Shown in pieces: positions 45,600 through 57,171 of a stretch of DNA of 64,000 bases. The notes under the pieces were generated by a model. The model had not been told where the DNA came from. It saw only the letters and a list, made by a program, of their open reading frames with translations, and ran no database searches. Numbering within the stretch: the stretch's first letter is position 1; each line of letters begins with the position of its first letter. Source of the DNA: Nymphaea colorata (Eukaryota; Streptophyta; Magnoliopsida; Nymphaeales; Nymphaeaceae). The stretch spans positions 6,894,972 to 6,958,971 of the forward strand of contig NC_045146.1 of the NCBI RefSeq assembly GCF_008831285.2, read 5' to 3'. Position numbers and translations under genes: made by a program.

Positions 45600-46134
45600 C
45601 ATTTGATTGAGGTGGGCTGTATAGGTAATATTTATTATTATTCATAAAGTTGCGTATCCTTTCAGTTTCTATTTTTTCTTCAAATTGGGCAAGTCTTTTA
45701 AGATCTATGTTTCATAGATACCATCTTTTAATAACCCTTTGTTGCAGTTCTCCTATGAAACATGTTATTAGTATGTTTGTTTTAAAGTCATGTCTTAGTT
45801 TCTCTCTTAACAATTTTCCATACTTCTTTTTACACTGTCTCACAAACTTTGTTGTGTTCGTTCTTGTAATCATCTATCCAAACGCTCTATCTTCTATAGC
45901 CATTATATCATCATCATAGTCTGAGTAGTATGTATATTCTGTAGATTGATATTCATATTCCATTACTTGTGTATCTATTTTCCATCTTTCTGCTACTAAG
46001 CCTTTTAGTTTATTTATGAATTTATTGATTAATATAAAAATTTTAAATTTATGAATTAGTTCTTGTTGTATTATTTGTTTAGATTTTGTTTTACATTCTT
46101 GTGTGAATTCTTTGCCACTAGTTCTTTTAATCAT
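45600..46134 (-). pseudogene. Copy 1: linker between the two protease-like domains
   Basis: Partly open (46134-45874). It is rich in Lys, Ile and Glu with an acidic Tyr/Asp run (TEYTYYSDYDDDIMAIEDR), then basic helical segments in other frames. I do not recognise a domain. Confidence 0.5.
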
Positions 46135-46135
46135 C

Positions 46136-46561
46136 TTAGTCTCGTGGGATTATAATTCTTTTCCCTAGTGTTTGTATTTTCGTTATTTCTTTTTCTATTA
46201 TGTAATTATCATGTTTATTCAGCCATTTATTTCCTAAGATTATATCAATTAGTCCATCATTTCTAGGTTCTTGAATTTCAAATGAAATCATAAATCTATA
46301 ATTTGATATTATTACTTCTTTTGTAACACTTCCATTACTATTTATTATATTGCCTTGTATGTCTTTGTATTTATGGCTGCTCGGGAACGTTAAGTCATTT
46401 TTTATTAGGTCAGGTGTTATACAGTTTTGGCCTGTTCCTCTATCTATTAATATTCTTCTTAAATTATCATCGATTACTACTTGAATGAAAAACTGATCTG
46501 TTTTATAGCTGGTTTCTGCTACCTGGCTTGGTTCACTTATGCTCAGTCTGTGTTTTATCAT
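46136..46561 (-). pseudogene. Copy 1: retropepsin-like domain 1, following the movement protein
   Basis: An open 141-codon frame. The active-site loop reads IDRGTGQNCIT (DRG at 46444-46436 where copy 2 has DTG). It is followed about 70 residues later by DIILGNKWLNKH (46246-46232). The pair DTG...DIILG with this spacing defines the retropepsin fold, so this looks like a genuine second protease-type domain rather than a chance match. It lies immediately after the movement protein and about 950 bp before domain 2. Confidence 0.75.
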
Positions 46562-47325
46562 TTCCCATCGTTGTCCTGTACTGTAGTTATTGGTTGTTTG
46601 AAGGGATTATTTAGCTGAATTGTTTCATTATTTCTTCGCTTGGTTGTAATTCAATGTTTATTAGTTATTACGTACGTGTTTTTTCCTTTAATTGTCATAA
46701 CTTTATATCATTTTTCTAGTTTGATTCCTGTTAATTTTCATTATAAGACTAGGTTTTTGTGTATATGGTTGTCTGTTAATGCTATTGTAAAATTTGGTTT
46801 TGTTATAAACTTTAGTTTTTGGTATACTAGATTTCCTTTTATTTTTCCTATAATGGCTTTCTCAGCTGGATATATTATCCTATCATATGCTAAGTAAAGT
46901 TCTAGTAAAATATCTATGCCTTCTTTGAAACATGCTTATATCATGCTTTCAATTCCTCCAAAATATACATATTTTATTGGGGTTTTAAGTTTTAAATCTT
47001 TTAGTTCTTCTGTAATTTCTATCCTGCTAATTAAAGGTACTCGTGTCGTTCCTGTGGCCTGGTCTATAACTATAACATGTTTTCTTTAGTTTATTATGTA
47101 ATATTCTTCTATATTTTTCTTCAGTAGATTTTTTATTCATGGTATTTTTCTTATGAGTGGGAATTCAAATATTTTATTCTTGTCAATATTTATTTCATGG
47201 TTTTCTATTTGTCTAAAAATTTTGTCATCAAATATTATCCTCTGCAGTGTGTGCTCCTCTATAAGCTCTTTTTGGTACTTTATTTCCTGAGGTGTTTCTA
47301 CTTCTTTACTCATTTTCACTTTCAC
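46562..47325 (-). pseudogene. Copy 1: 30K-type movement protein
   Basis: The start is open (47325-47137, DDKIFRQIENHEINIDKNKI). Then in broken frames come YVYFGGIES, ACFKEGIDILLELYLAYDRI and YPAEKAIIGKIKGNL, the core of the caulimovirid 30K movement protein. The end near 46600 is shortened by about 30 bp relative to copy 2. Confidence 0.75.
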
Positions 47326-47329
47326 TAGT

Positions 47330-49273
47330 TCCTATGTTTGATTTTGTGTCAGTTTCAAAAATTGTCTCAATTTCATATATGCCTTGGTCATTTAATAGAT
47401 ATATATCCATGAATTCTTCATCTATTATGTTTATGATTTTCTTTTTAATTTGTTGTTTACATTCTTTAGCTATGTGTCCTAACTTTCCACAATTATAGCA
47501 TCTACAAATTTTTAGTTTTTTAAGATATTTATTTTTATTTTTGATATAATATTTTTTCTTTGGATTTTGTTTTTATATTTTTTATACTTGTTAAAATTTC
47601 CTTTTAATTTCCTACATTTTTTTCTACTGATCATTTTATATGTTCTATTACATCTTAATTGTGGAGTTATATATTCCTCACAACATCTAAATGGGTTTCT
47701 TATGATACCTTTTAATTTTTTATTTTTATATATGTTTCATATGCACTTTTATACCATTGTCTTATAAATTCTATTCTTGATCTTACTGTATCTTCTTTAG
47801 GTAAGTTATCTCTGAAGGCTTTTACTATGTTTTCATATACTACATGTGAAAATTTTGTGAATAATAGATCTAGTGTTCTGGCCTTATCATCTATTTCTAA
47901 TTCTGATTGGTAAAAGTATTTACCAAACAAGGTTACATATTCATCTAAGTAATACATGTCACATATGCTTAATTGCATTAAATTATCTCTTGTGTTGGCT
48001 TTTAATTCTCTTTATGAACTTGATCTACATTTGTATGAAAAAATTCTGCTGTTATAACTGCAATATATTTTTCTAGGATGTCTAGTGGATTTGTTGTTGA
48101 GCTTCCTTTATTATCCGTTTCTGCTCTAAGAGAGTTTTTGCTGAGCTAGATTATTGTTCAGACCATCATTTTACATTTCCTATAGACGAGTTTTCTATGT
48201 ATTTTGGTGCTATTTTGCTACCTATTTTTGTTTCTGTTATGTGCCTACTGATTTCTGAATTACATATGTTTATTAATACCAAGATATTTTTAGTGTTGTC
48301 TAAGTCAGGCATTCCTTGTTCATGAATTTTATTTTCTAAGTTCACTTTTCTTATTGCTTCCCATAATTTTCTTTCTCTTTCGGTTTTTTCATAACTCTTT
48401 GTACGTCTATTCCTAGAGGGATTTCCTTGTGTGTTCTTCGGTCATGAATGTATTGTTCTTTAATTTTTACTTCTTTAGGGATTGTATTCATATTAATTTA
48501 TAGTTTTTTTGTTTCTTCTGCCAGGTCTGTATATGTTATACTTCGGTCACAATTTTCACTTTCATCATTTGTAAGATTTATTCCATAGATTTCTAGATTT
48601 TCTTCTTGCTTTTGCATTGTTAATTTGTTCTGGATTTCTGTTACCTTTTCTAGTACTTCATTATTTTGTTGTTTAATTTCTTTTAGTTCTTGTGTAATAC
48701 TGTTAATTCCGCATCTACTTTGTGAATGAGTTGTTTAAGTTAGCTTATTACTTCATCCAATTTGTCTTCTTGGTGCGCTAGGCAACCTTGTACTGGGTGT
48801 GTTGTGCCAGCAGGGCAACCTTCATATTGCCACACCTTTCCCTTTTTAATATTATTTTCTTTGTGTAGTCTATGCATCCTGTCTTGTCTAGATCATCATT
48901 GTCAAGTTCTAAGAATTTTCTATCATTGTTTGTTTTTATAAGTCTTAACTTTTTGTCCATACACATATATCTTTCTGGAATTGGTTTCGTAGTCGTTTTT
49001 ATTTATATAAAAGTTTCTGTATTTGTTCATCCAACTAATAAATTATTTTTATATATCGCTGTCTGATATGTTACTTTTTTGTCAACTATGTTTTCAAAGA
49101 TATAATTTAATCCTTTTCCTAATTCTATGCAGTTCAGGTTTTCTATTTTTGATTTTTCTTATGAATTCTATGAGTATATCAGACATCTTTTTTTGATTTT
49201 CTAGTATCAAAAGTATGTTTGTTTCAATTTCATCATTTGTTTCTATTACCATGTTCTTAGGTTGTTCTGGCAT
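47330..49273 (-). pseudogene. Copy 1: coat protein ORF
   Basis: Starts at the ATG at 49273 (MPEQPKNMVIETNDEIETN). It has a coiled-coil-like segment, then the coat core (open at 47978-47712 with YLDEYVTLFGKYFYQSELEI), then an intact CCHC finger CYNCGKLGHIAKEC (47500-47459) and an acidic tail. Frames are broken several times. The finger binds pregenomic RNA in caulimovirid coats. Confidence 0.8.
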
Positions 49274-49821
49274 CAGGAATTTCAAACTTTCTCCCTTCCA
49301 GATCTCTGATCAATTCTTAGTGTCCTAGTGTGTGTTGTGTGAATGTCAATATTCTATTGTCTACACAGATAGTAGGCTTTGGTAAAGTATAGTCATTCAT
49401 GGTTATAAGATCTTCTATCCATCCTGTTACCCTCTCCATATGGCTATCTTTTTCTCTTTTCGGCCTCTGCCTCAGTGGGTACTCACCAGTGCCTTTGTCT
49501 CTTGGGTTTCAGAACATTTAGTTTTCCCTTATTACCAATGATTCTTATACTATACTTCAGCGTCAAGCTCTTGCATGCAATATCAAATTAAAACTCAAAC
49601 AAACATACTAAGAAACTAAATGTTAACCAGAAGTCTTTCAAGAAGAAAAAATTTTATTCCATAGACTGAAACATAACATACATATGGAAGTTACATACCA
49701 CTATTTCTGATTTACTTTCTTTTGAAGTCATGCTCTGGAGGTCTACATCTACAATCGGAGGCATAGGTATAGACTTCATACTTGGGCTAAATTATGAAAC
49801 TAGCTAAGGAAAACTATACCA

Positions 49822-49834
49822 TGCTCTAATACCA
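49822..49834 (-). other. Primer-binding site of copy 1 (one mismatch)
   Basis: TGGTATTAGAGCA on the minus strand, one C-to-T change from the perfect site at 42261-42273 and 7561 bp from it, giving the unit length. Confidence 0.85.
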
Positions 49835-49859
49835 AATTAGAACAAATGAGACCAATAAG

Positions 49860-50400
49860 TAGGTATTATGTTCTCTACATAGACACATGTGCACAAATAA
49901 ACATATGCAAAAGAAATTGTATGCCAGACAACTGTTGGGAAGAATTAGGAACATCGATAGAAGTTAAGGGTTTAAATGGCGCCAAAGACACCATAAAATA
50001 TAAAGCTGAAAATATATCCATATAGATATGGAAAAAGATTGTTCGGATAAACATAATTTATGCTTTTGAATTAGAAAGAAAAGATACAATATTAGGAAGA
50101 TCGTTTTTTAATTATTAGCTACCAACAGAAATCACAAGACAAATATTTAATCCTAACAACCCCATGTAAAGAAAAATTAAATGTCTTGATAGTCAAAAAT
50201 AGTGCAAAGAAACAAGTATAATGGGTAAAACAAAGTTTCCAAGCAATCCAAAAACTTCTTAGGAAAAGAATAAATGAAATTATCTTACATGTATATGATA
50301 TAAATGAATTAGCAAGTATAGGAAAAGAACTAGATTCTCTATATTCACAAAAACCATTGCAATTTTAGGGAAAACATAAAACATCAGTAAAAATAGAACT
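49860..50400 (+). pseudogene. Copy 3 (inverted): retropepsin-like domain 2
   Basis: Reads YIDTCAQINICKR, with Cys for the active-site Gly, and later KDTILGRSF. It starts about 25 bp from the primer-binding site of copy 1 on the opposite strand. Confidence 0.75.
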
Positions 50401-51700
50401 CATTGACGAAAACAACATAATCACACAACCCCCAATGAAATATGTATCAAATGTCTTAGCCGAATTCGACAAACACATACATGAATTGCTAAAAGAAGGT
50501 TACATAAGAGAATCTAATTCAAAACACAGTAGCCCAGCTTTCATAGTAAATAAACATAGTGAACAAAGATAAGGTAAACCAAGGATGGTAATTGATTATA
50601 AAAATCTTAATGTCAAAACAAAAACTTATAATTATCCCATACCAAACAAAATATTAAAACTCAAACAGATATCAGGATATCATTACTTTAGCAAATTTGA
50701 TTGTAAAAGTGGATTTTACAATTTAAAACTAGAGAAAATAGCAAAGCATTAACTACAATTATAGTCCCTAATGGTTTTTACAAATGGAACGTTTTACCTT
50801 TTGGATATAAAAATGCACCATGAAGATTTCAAACGTTTATGGATCAAAAATTTAAAAGAGTTAGAAACTGTGTTATATACATCGATGATATATTACTGTA
50901 CACTTAATAAAAGAAGATCATTAGAATGTACTAAGAGAATTTATCCAATATGCCAAGAAAGCAGGAGTAGCAATTAGTAAAAGTAAGGCCATAATCTGTA
51001 AAAAACAAATATAATTTTTAGGAATAGAAATAGATAAGGCAGGAATAAAAATGCAAAATCATATAATACAAAAAATCGCATTATTCAATGACTTGGACAC
51101 AAAAATAAAATTACAATCATTCTTAGGATTAGTAAACCAAGTACGAGAATATATACCTAGATTAGTATAAGACTGTAAAGCAAAACTAAAAAAAAGATAA
51201 GGAATATTAGTAGGATGAAACAAGTAGACAATAGATACAAAAAATACAATAGGTATGTAAGAAACTACCCAACTAGAATTCCCAAATGAAAGTAAAGAAT
51301 TCATTTGGATAGAATCTGACACCTCAAATAATGGATCGGTTTTAAGGTACATCTAATAATAATCCACAAGAACATCTATGTAGATACCATTATGGTAGTT
51401 TTAAAGAAAACAAGTGTAAATGGGAAATCAACTGAAAAGAATTACTAGCATTATATTATGCCATATTACATTTCGAAATATGTGTTGTCTTCACAAACTT
51501 TATAGTCAGGATAGATAATACCCAGGTAAAACATTGGCTAAATGCTAAATTAGAAAATTGAATAATAAAAAAAGAAATATGGCACTTAGTAAGTGAAATA
51601 AGATTATTTGATTTCAAGGTCGAAATATTAAAATCAGTAGACAATAGTTTTGTAGATATACTGTCAAGAGATGAAAGGCTACAAACATGTAAGAACTAAT
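50401..51700 (+). pseudogene. Copy 3: reverse transcriptase and RNase H
   Basis: RT fragments (ELLKEGYIRESNSKHSSPA; MVIDYKNLNVKTKTY) lead to a palm motif with intact YIDDILLYT (50876-50902), unlike copy 1. RNase H follows at 51420-51690 (LLALYYAILHFEI-like; FVDILSRDERLQ) with many stops. Copies 1 and 3 therefore decayed independently. Confidence 0.85.
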
Positions 51701-51729
51701 ATGTTATTATCTTCTACAATCCCTATTTT

Positions 51730-52840
51730 TTAGACGTTGAAGATAGAGGTTCTAAACTTAAAAGCAGATATAGAATTATTAAAAACCCAAATCCAAGAAC
51801 TACAAAAATTTAAGCCTCAAATAGAAAAGCCAACCGAGACTAAAACCAAGACAAAGGAAAAACACTAATCGAAACCAAAGGACTAATAACCCAATCCACA
51901 CCAAAACCAGAACCAGAAACCAAATCCATGAAATTTGAAAACCAAAATCTAAACAATCATTTTACAAGATCAGAAACAATGATCAACCCAGTCCAATTCA
52001 TACCTCCTCAAATCCAGACCTATGTCCAAAAAGTATAGAAACAAAGAAAAGAAAGCCAACATTTGCTAGTAACCAACTACTTAAGAAATCTAAAACAAGT
52101 TACCAATTTCCTTAACCAAATCCCTAGAGAAAAAAACAACCAAAGAAAAGGGATGTACAACCATCCCGTTACCCGACATCAATAAACTAATTTCCTACCC
52201 AGAAACAAGCCCTAACCTATTAAAGACAGCTTACAGCTATAGCCTCTTACATACCATACACACAGACATGTAAGAAATTAGAATAACTACCCGAAGTATG
52301 TCGGGCTATAAAATGATATTTGGATATAACTAAAGCAGTTCTAATATATATCCAAATTTTTGCAGCACAAGCAGAAGTGTTAAATGACAAAATTATTTCC
52401 TCCATATATTGTGTAAAAATAGGACTTACAAAAGAAATGGTAGAACCAAAATTAAAAGTTCAACCAGAACTACTACTTTCAAAACTACCAGAAATCTTCT
52501 CACGAAAAAGAGCAAAGAGCATTCAGCTTATATTCGAAGAATTACTACACCAATATAATGAGCCTAATGTATGGCTTCACGAAAGCAAAGGATACCAAGT
52601 TATTTACTCATAGTCCCAAAAGGCAAAAGAAGGAACGAAAGAAGAAATTCTCAAATGCTTAGAAACTCCTATAGAACCAAAGAAAATACCACAAACGAGG
52701 GCAATTAAAGAAAAGTTGCTTAGTGACACAAGCCTAAAAGAATATTACAAAATTATGCAAAAGTATCCAGAACATAACTGTTCAGAATGTTCAAAGTTCC
52801 TAAAACCATGTGAAGTAAACCTGCAGTAGAAGCAGATAAA
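51730..52840 (+). pseudogene. Copy 3: last viral gene (possible TAV), longer form
   Basis: Begins ADIELLKTQIQELQKF and keeps a Pro/Lys/Gln-rich middle (51889-52183) that is absent from copy 1. 52320-52613 is open (ILIYIQIFAAQAEVL-like start, LKVQPELLLSKLPEIF). It ends at the Cys tail near 52830. It shows what the fuller gene looked like. The name TAV is from position only. Confidence 0.55.
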
Positions 52841-52866
52841 AGAATATGTGACAAAAGAAAGATTCA

Positions 52867-52875
52867 CATGTATTT

Positions 52876-52923
<48 letters not shown>

Positions 52924-53173
52924 CACACACACTATATAATAGCATATATTATATATATTATATATGATATTATATAGTATACTATACATATATACGTATT
53001 ATAGTATATATAGTAATTATATATTATATATAATATAATATACTGTAGTATATAGTATATCACAATATTATACTATATACAATATACTATATATATTATA
53101 TTATACTATATATATACTATATATGTAGTATAGTATACTATTATAGTATATAGTAACTAGTATATGTAATACA

Positions 53174-53241
<68 letters not shown>

Positions 53242-53516
53242 CTATATAATAGCATATATTATATATATTATATATGATATTATATAGTATACTATATATA
53301 TACTATATACATAATGTATTATAGTATATATAGTAATTATATATTATATATAATATAATATACTGTAGTATATAGTATATCACAATATTATACTATATAC
53401 AATATACTATATATATTATATTATACTATATATATACTATATATGTAGTATAGTATACTATTATAGTATATAGTATCTAGTATATGTAATATATATATAT
53501 ATATATACATATATAC

Positions 53517-53581
<65 letters not shown>

Positions 53582-53640
53582 CACACAATTATATTTATAT
53601 ATATGGTCATATATTACTATTATATATTGTAATATACAAG
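52867..53640. repeat. CA/TA microsatellite with a tandem duplication of about 310 bp
   Basis: (CA)n tracts at 52884-52910 and 53170-53206 each lead into the same tatataatagcatatatt... segment (offset 310). The region ends in a (TA)n/(CA)n run to about 53590. It lies directly at the end of viral copy 3. Confidence 0.9.
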
Positions 53641-55811
53641 GTTTGGTGCATTCAGCTGATTTTGAACTAGGCTAGGTCAGCCTGGTGTGGTCTTGTCGGT
53701 TTTTTGCAGTTCTAGCATCGGGTTACGGCTCTACCATGGGCTATGGTGAAGTGGATTGGGCCTTTGAAGTGGGCGATTCTAGTAGGTTAATGACCATGTA
53801 CTAGCTGGCCCCTCTCTCTCTCTCTCTAGTTCTATTTGTCTCTCTTTCTCTCTACTCTAGTCCCTTCTTGTTCCATCTGCCATGTTTGGACCTAGTGATG
53901 ACACCTTCCTAGTTAGTAATCAGGTCATCTCGTTGGCTTTGCCTCGTGTACACACGATCCACATGTTAGGCACAAGGAGATTTAGTCTCGGTGCTGGCCA
54001 GATGGGCCTTTTGGTTGTCTTTTGGGCATCATCTCTATTTGGATCTTGGTGGTTCTCGATCCTGATATGGGTGTTCATGCTGACCTTGGCTTTCCTACTT
54101 CACAACGTGTTGTGATAAAAGTTGAAACAGAAAAAGGATTGATCGTATTGAGTTTTAACACATACATACTTGTTCCATCTGCCATGTTCTCTCGCCGTCT
54201 GCAATATGGGGAAGCGAGCCCCCTTTCTGTCTCCGGCTCTCGAAGCAGCCGGGAGGAGAAAACGCTAACTCCATTTTTTTTCACGTCGCAGTCTCACCTT
54301 TCTCCGGAGAAAGCAAGGCAGGCTTAGGATGCAGGGGGGTAGGAGAAAGTAGGTAAAGTAGATAATCTGCCTCGGGGCAGGTTCACACCACCTATTACAG
54401 CTGCTAGAGAGAGATGCTTAGTACAGAAAACCTCCAATTCGTTCCAACGATTTGCATTTAGAAGTTATCGTTACAACCTTCCATTTTCCACCAAACATTT
54501 CCAGCGTTATGAAATTGGCAATTAGGGCAGTGAAGATCCTTTGCTCGGCTCTCACGATTTCTAATGGCTTGAAGATGGGCAAAATGTCAACTGCCGATGA
54601 CGCCATCCGCCGTCGAGAGAGATGCAGTAAAATAGATGCATTCCACTGCTCTTCCGCCGACCACCTTCGCTGTCGATGAAAAATTTTTCCTCAACCGATT
54701 TCTTTGTCACTACATTTTGCTTTTAATGAATATCCATTTTGTCGTCTCTCTCAAAGTTTTTCACTCTAAAATTAATCCTTAGGGGGATTTTAAATTGGCG
54801 CAAAGGTTGTGGCCCTAAGCAGCATCCGTAGCCAGTAGACATTATCGTTGTGAAATTTTAGAATTGAAAGTTTAAATGACAAACTTTGGCAGTCATAGTA
54901 GGTCAATTGTATCAAGTCTTATCTGACCTACTACATACTATTAGAAACTAATGTAGTTCAAGTCCACCGAACAGTAAAAGATTTTGAACTTTCATTAGTA
55001 ATTAAAGAATTGATCAATTGGAATGATTGTAAAATATATTAAGGAACTTGATGAGTTATTAAAATATAATTAAGATTTCATATAGCTATTGTTCGATATT
55101 TGTAGGAATATAGAGGCTAATAACATTAATAAAACTCAGGGGATGAGGGGGGATACCCCCACAAGACCGAAGTCTCTCTCCCATTCCCTTTACCATTTAC
55201 AGGTTGAGGGCTACTATAGAACTTATGTGAGAAGTTGTAAACCTGTTAACTATATCATTGTGCATCTACTCTTTTCAGTTCAAAGGCATAGCACCTGTTA
55301 GAGTCAAATGAATTATCCATCTCGCTTGTCCAACCAATTATAGTATAGCCCTCTAGGCAGTTGAGATAAAGAAATCCATGATTTTAGTACATAATGGGCA
55401 TAATTTACCCCCAAGTCATCACATTTTTGTGGTGAACATTGCCCTTGTCTAGAATATCTGATATTTAGACATTGAAACTTAAGTCTTGGAAAGGAAGTTA
55501 GGTTCTGATTCCTTAGGAGCAACTCAAGACTTAAATTTGAGATTTTTGACGTGACCAATGTATTGAAACCCAGCATGATATAAATTCTATGTTTAAGAGG
55601 ACTTATGTCATGAATTGATGCAAATTAATTACAAGTGCAGTCTTGATGCATATGGTTATATATATAAAATGATTGGTATGACCTATACACTTGAATATAT
55701 GCATAACATGCATATGAGTGTCATATCATTGAATAGGGCAGCGGGGTTTGAATTGAGGTCCACTTCCTCTGTCGGCCATCTTCATTCCGATTTTTCGACG
55801 GACCACCCACT
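53641..55811. other. No recognised gene; contains a (CT)n tract
   Basis: A CT-rich tract lies at 53811-53862. Short open frames (53882-54115 plus; 54606-54418 minus) have no family I recognise. The right end (55812-55816, gtctg) is the target site of the next element. Confidence 0.5.
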
Positions 55812-55816
55812 GTCTG

Positions 55817-56222
55817 TGTTCCCCTGTGTCTGGGAGTCTGTACAGTCATTTGCTTTGTTTTGCATTGTGCTTCCTTTGCTTATGTTGAGTCATTTGCTTA
55901 TGCATGTTTACTTGTAAGGGAGTACCCTCCCACGGGTCTAAGTGTCAAGTATTGTGATTTCTTGTTTTGGGTGGTCGGCATGTGAATCCTGTAAGCGGCC
56001 TCGGCCATTCTACATAAGTAAAGTCGAGATCATTCTCCTTGCTTATCTTTCTCGTGATGTACTAATTTTTCAAGCGAATATATTGCGAGATTACTTTATT
56101 CACAAGCATTCTTTATACACTTGTTTTCTCAAACTATCTTTGCGCCCCGTTCAGCAGTTTGAAGGCTTGCGGCAATCAGGTTCTTGCCGCGTCGCACGGG
56201 CCGAAGTTGTCAGCCCGTGACA
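55817..56222 (+). repeat. 5' LTR of the chromovirus
   Basis: TGTTCCCC...CCGTGACA, with intact TG...CA ends. Confidence 0.92.
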
Positions 56223-56224
56223 AC

Positions 56225-56237
56225 TGGTATCAGAGCC
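56225..56237 (+). other. Primer-binding site (initiator tRNA-Met)
   Basis: TGGTATCAGAGCC two bases after the 5' LTR. Confidence 0.93.
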
Positions 56238-56239
56238 CC

Positions 56240-57171
56240 AGGTTCGGCAATCTAGGGAAGCGGTTGGATAATCGGTGTAGAACTACACGCCGACGATCGT
56301 TGATCGAAGAGGAAGAAGCCCTGGCGACTCAATACAATCTGCGAAGTGCCAAGGGCAAGGGGGTAGCCCATTATGACGAGATGGGTACATCTCAGGGTCA
56401 GGAAGACCTGATCGAGATGGTGAACAAGCTGGCTACCGACGTAACTACTCATGAAGAAGCGTTGGGTAATGCAGCTGAGTCCTTCGGGGAAATGAAGGAC
56501 GAGATGAAGGTGCTGCGGGAACAAGTGGCCGACCTAGTGGCCATGAATCGGGCACTGACTAACACAGTGACCGCGTTACAGGCTGAAGTCAAGGAAGTTC
56601 AGGTAAAGAACCGCAGAACCGCACACTACAGCGACAGATCTCTGTAGGTGGAGGTGACGATCGGCCAGCGAAGGTCGACGTTCAAAGACCAGCTAAATAC
56701 AACGGAACTCGGGATAGTCGAGTGATCGACAATTTTTTATTTCAAGTAGAGTATTACCTGGACTTGCAAGGCGTTATGGGGGACGACCTTCAGGTCAAGA
56801 CTGCAGCTATGTTGCTAGAGGGCGATGCTTTGGCATGGTGGAGAAGGAAAAGGCTCGACATTCAGAAGGGGATCTGCACAATAGACACTTTCGATGATTT
56901 TCAGCGAGAGTTAAGAACTTACTTCATGCCCCCGAATGCGACACGCCATGCCTATCAGATGGTTGGTGAACTGAAACATACCGGATCCTTACGAGATTAC
57001 GTGAGGGCCTATCAAAGGCTGATGTTAGATGTACCAGATATGCAAGAACAAGATAAATTGAACTGGTTTATTTTGGGACTTCAGTCGTGGGCACAATCTG
57101 AAGTGGAAAGGAGTAACCCAGAGACTTTGGAGGATGCTTATGTGGTAGCAGAACGTTTGGCTGATACTTAG
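56240..57171 (+). pseudogene. Chromovirus Gag
   Basis: First part open to a stop at 56645-56647 (coiled-coil-like segment around MVNKLATDVTTHEEALGN). After a frame change the retrotransposon Gag core is open at 56722-57171 (MLLEGDALAWWRRKRLD, the conserved WW block) and ends in TAG, probably from CAG. The true start codon is unclear because several in-frame ATGs are possible after the PBS. Confidence 0.88.

Larger units (their letters stand above)
37866..52866. mobile_element. AT-rich endogenous caulimovirid array (solendo/cavemovirus-like), three copies
   Basis: Copy 1 (49834 to 42274, minus) is a whole unit between two primer-binding sites. Copy 2 (42273 to about 37866, minus) follows in tandem and ends after protease-like domain 1. 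Copy 3 (about 49860 to 52866, plus) starts in protease-like domain 2 and runs to the end of the last gene. The gene order CP, MP, protease(s), RT, RNase H, last gene, with separate CP before MP, resembles cavemo- and solendoviruses more than badna- or caulimoviruses. All frames are heavily broken. Composition is far more AT-rich than the 11-21 kb array, so this is a different virus lineage. Confidence 0.88.

Noticed and set aside
39479-45919. Many plus-strand Phe/Leu/Ser-rich, membrane-like open frames in the viral array
   Set aside because: Reverse-complement translations of AT-rich Lys/Asn/Ile-rich minus-strand viral genes.
37866-52866. Interpretation of the AT-rich array as an LTR retrotransposon
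   Set aside because: No integrase or LTRs. The movement-protein core, CP before MP and tandem units separated by PBS/promoter point to Caulimoviridae.
52880-53600. Regular repeats considered as a CRISPR array
   Set aside because: Plant nuclear DNA; the repeats are CA/TA microsatellite without spacer-repeat structure.
53882-54327. Overlapping plus-strand open frames after the CT tract
   Set aside because: No recognisable domain, no splice or start context that convinces; left as spacer.
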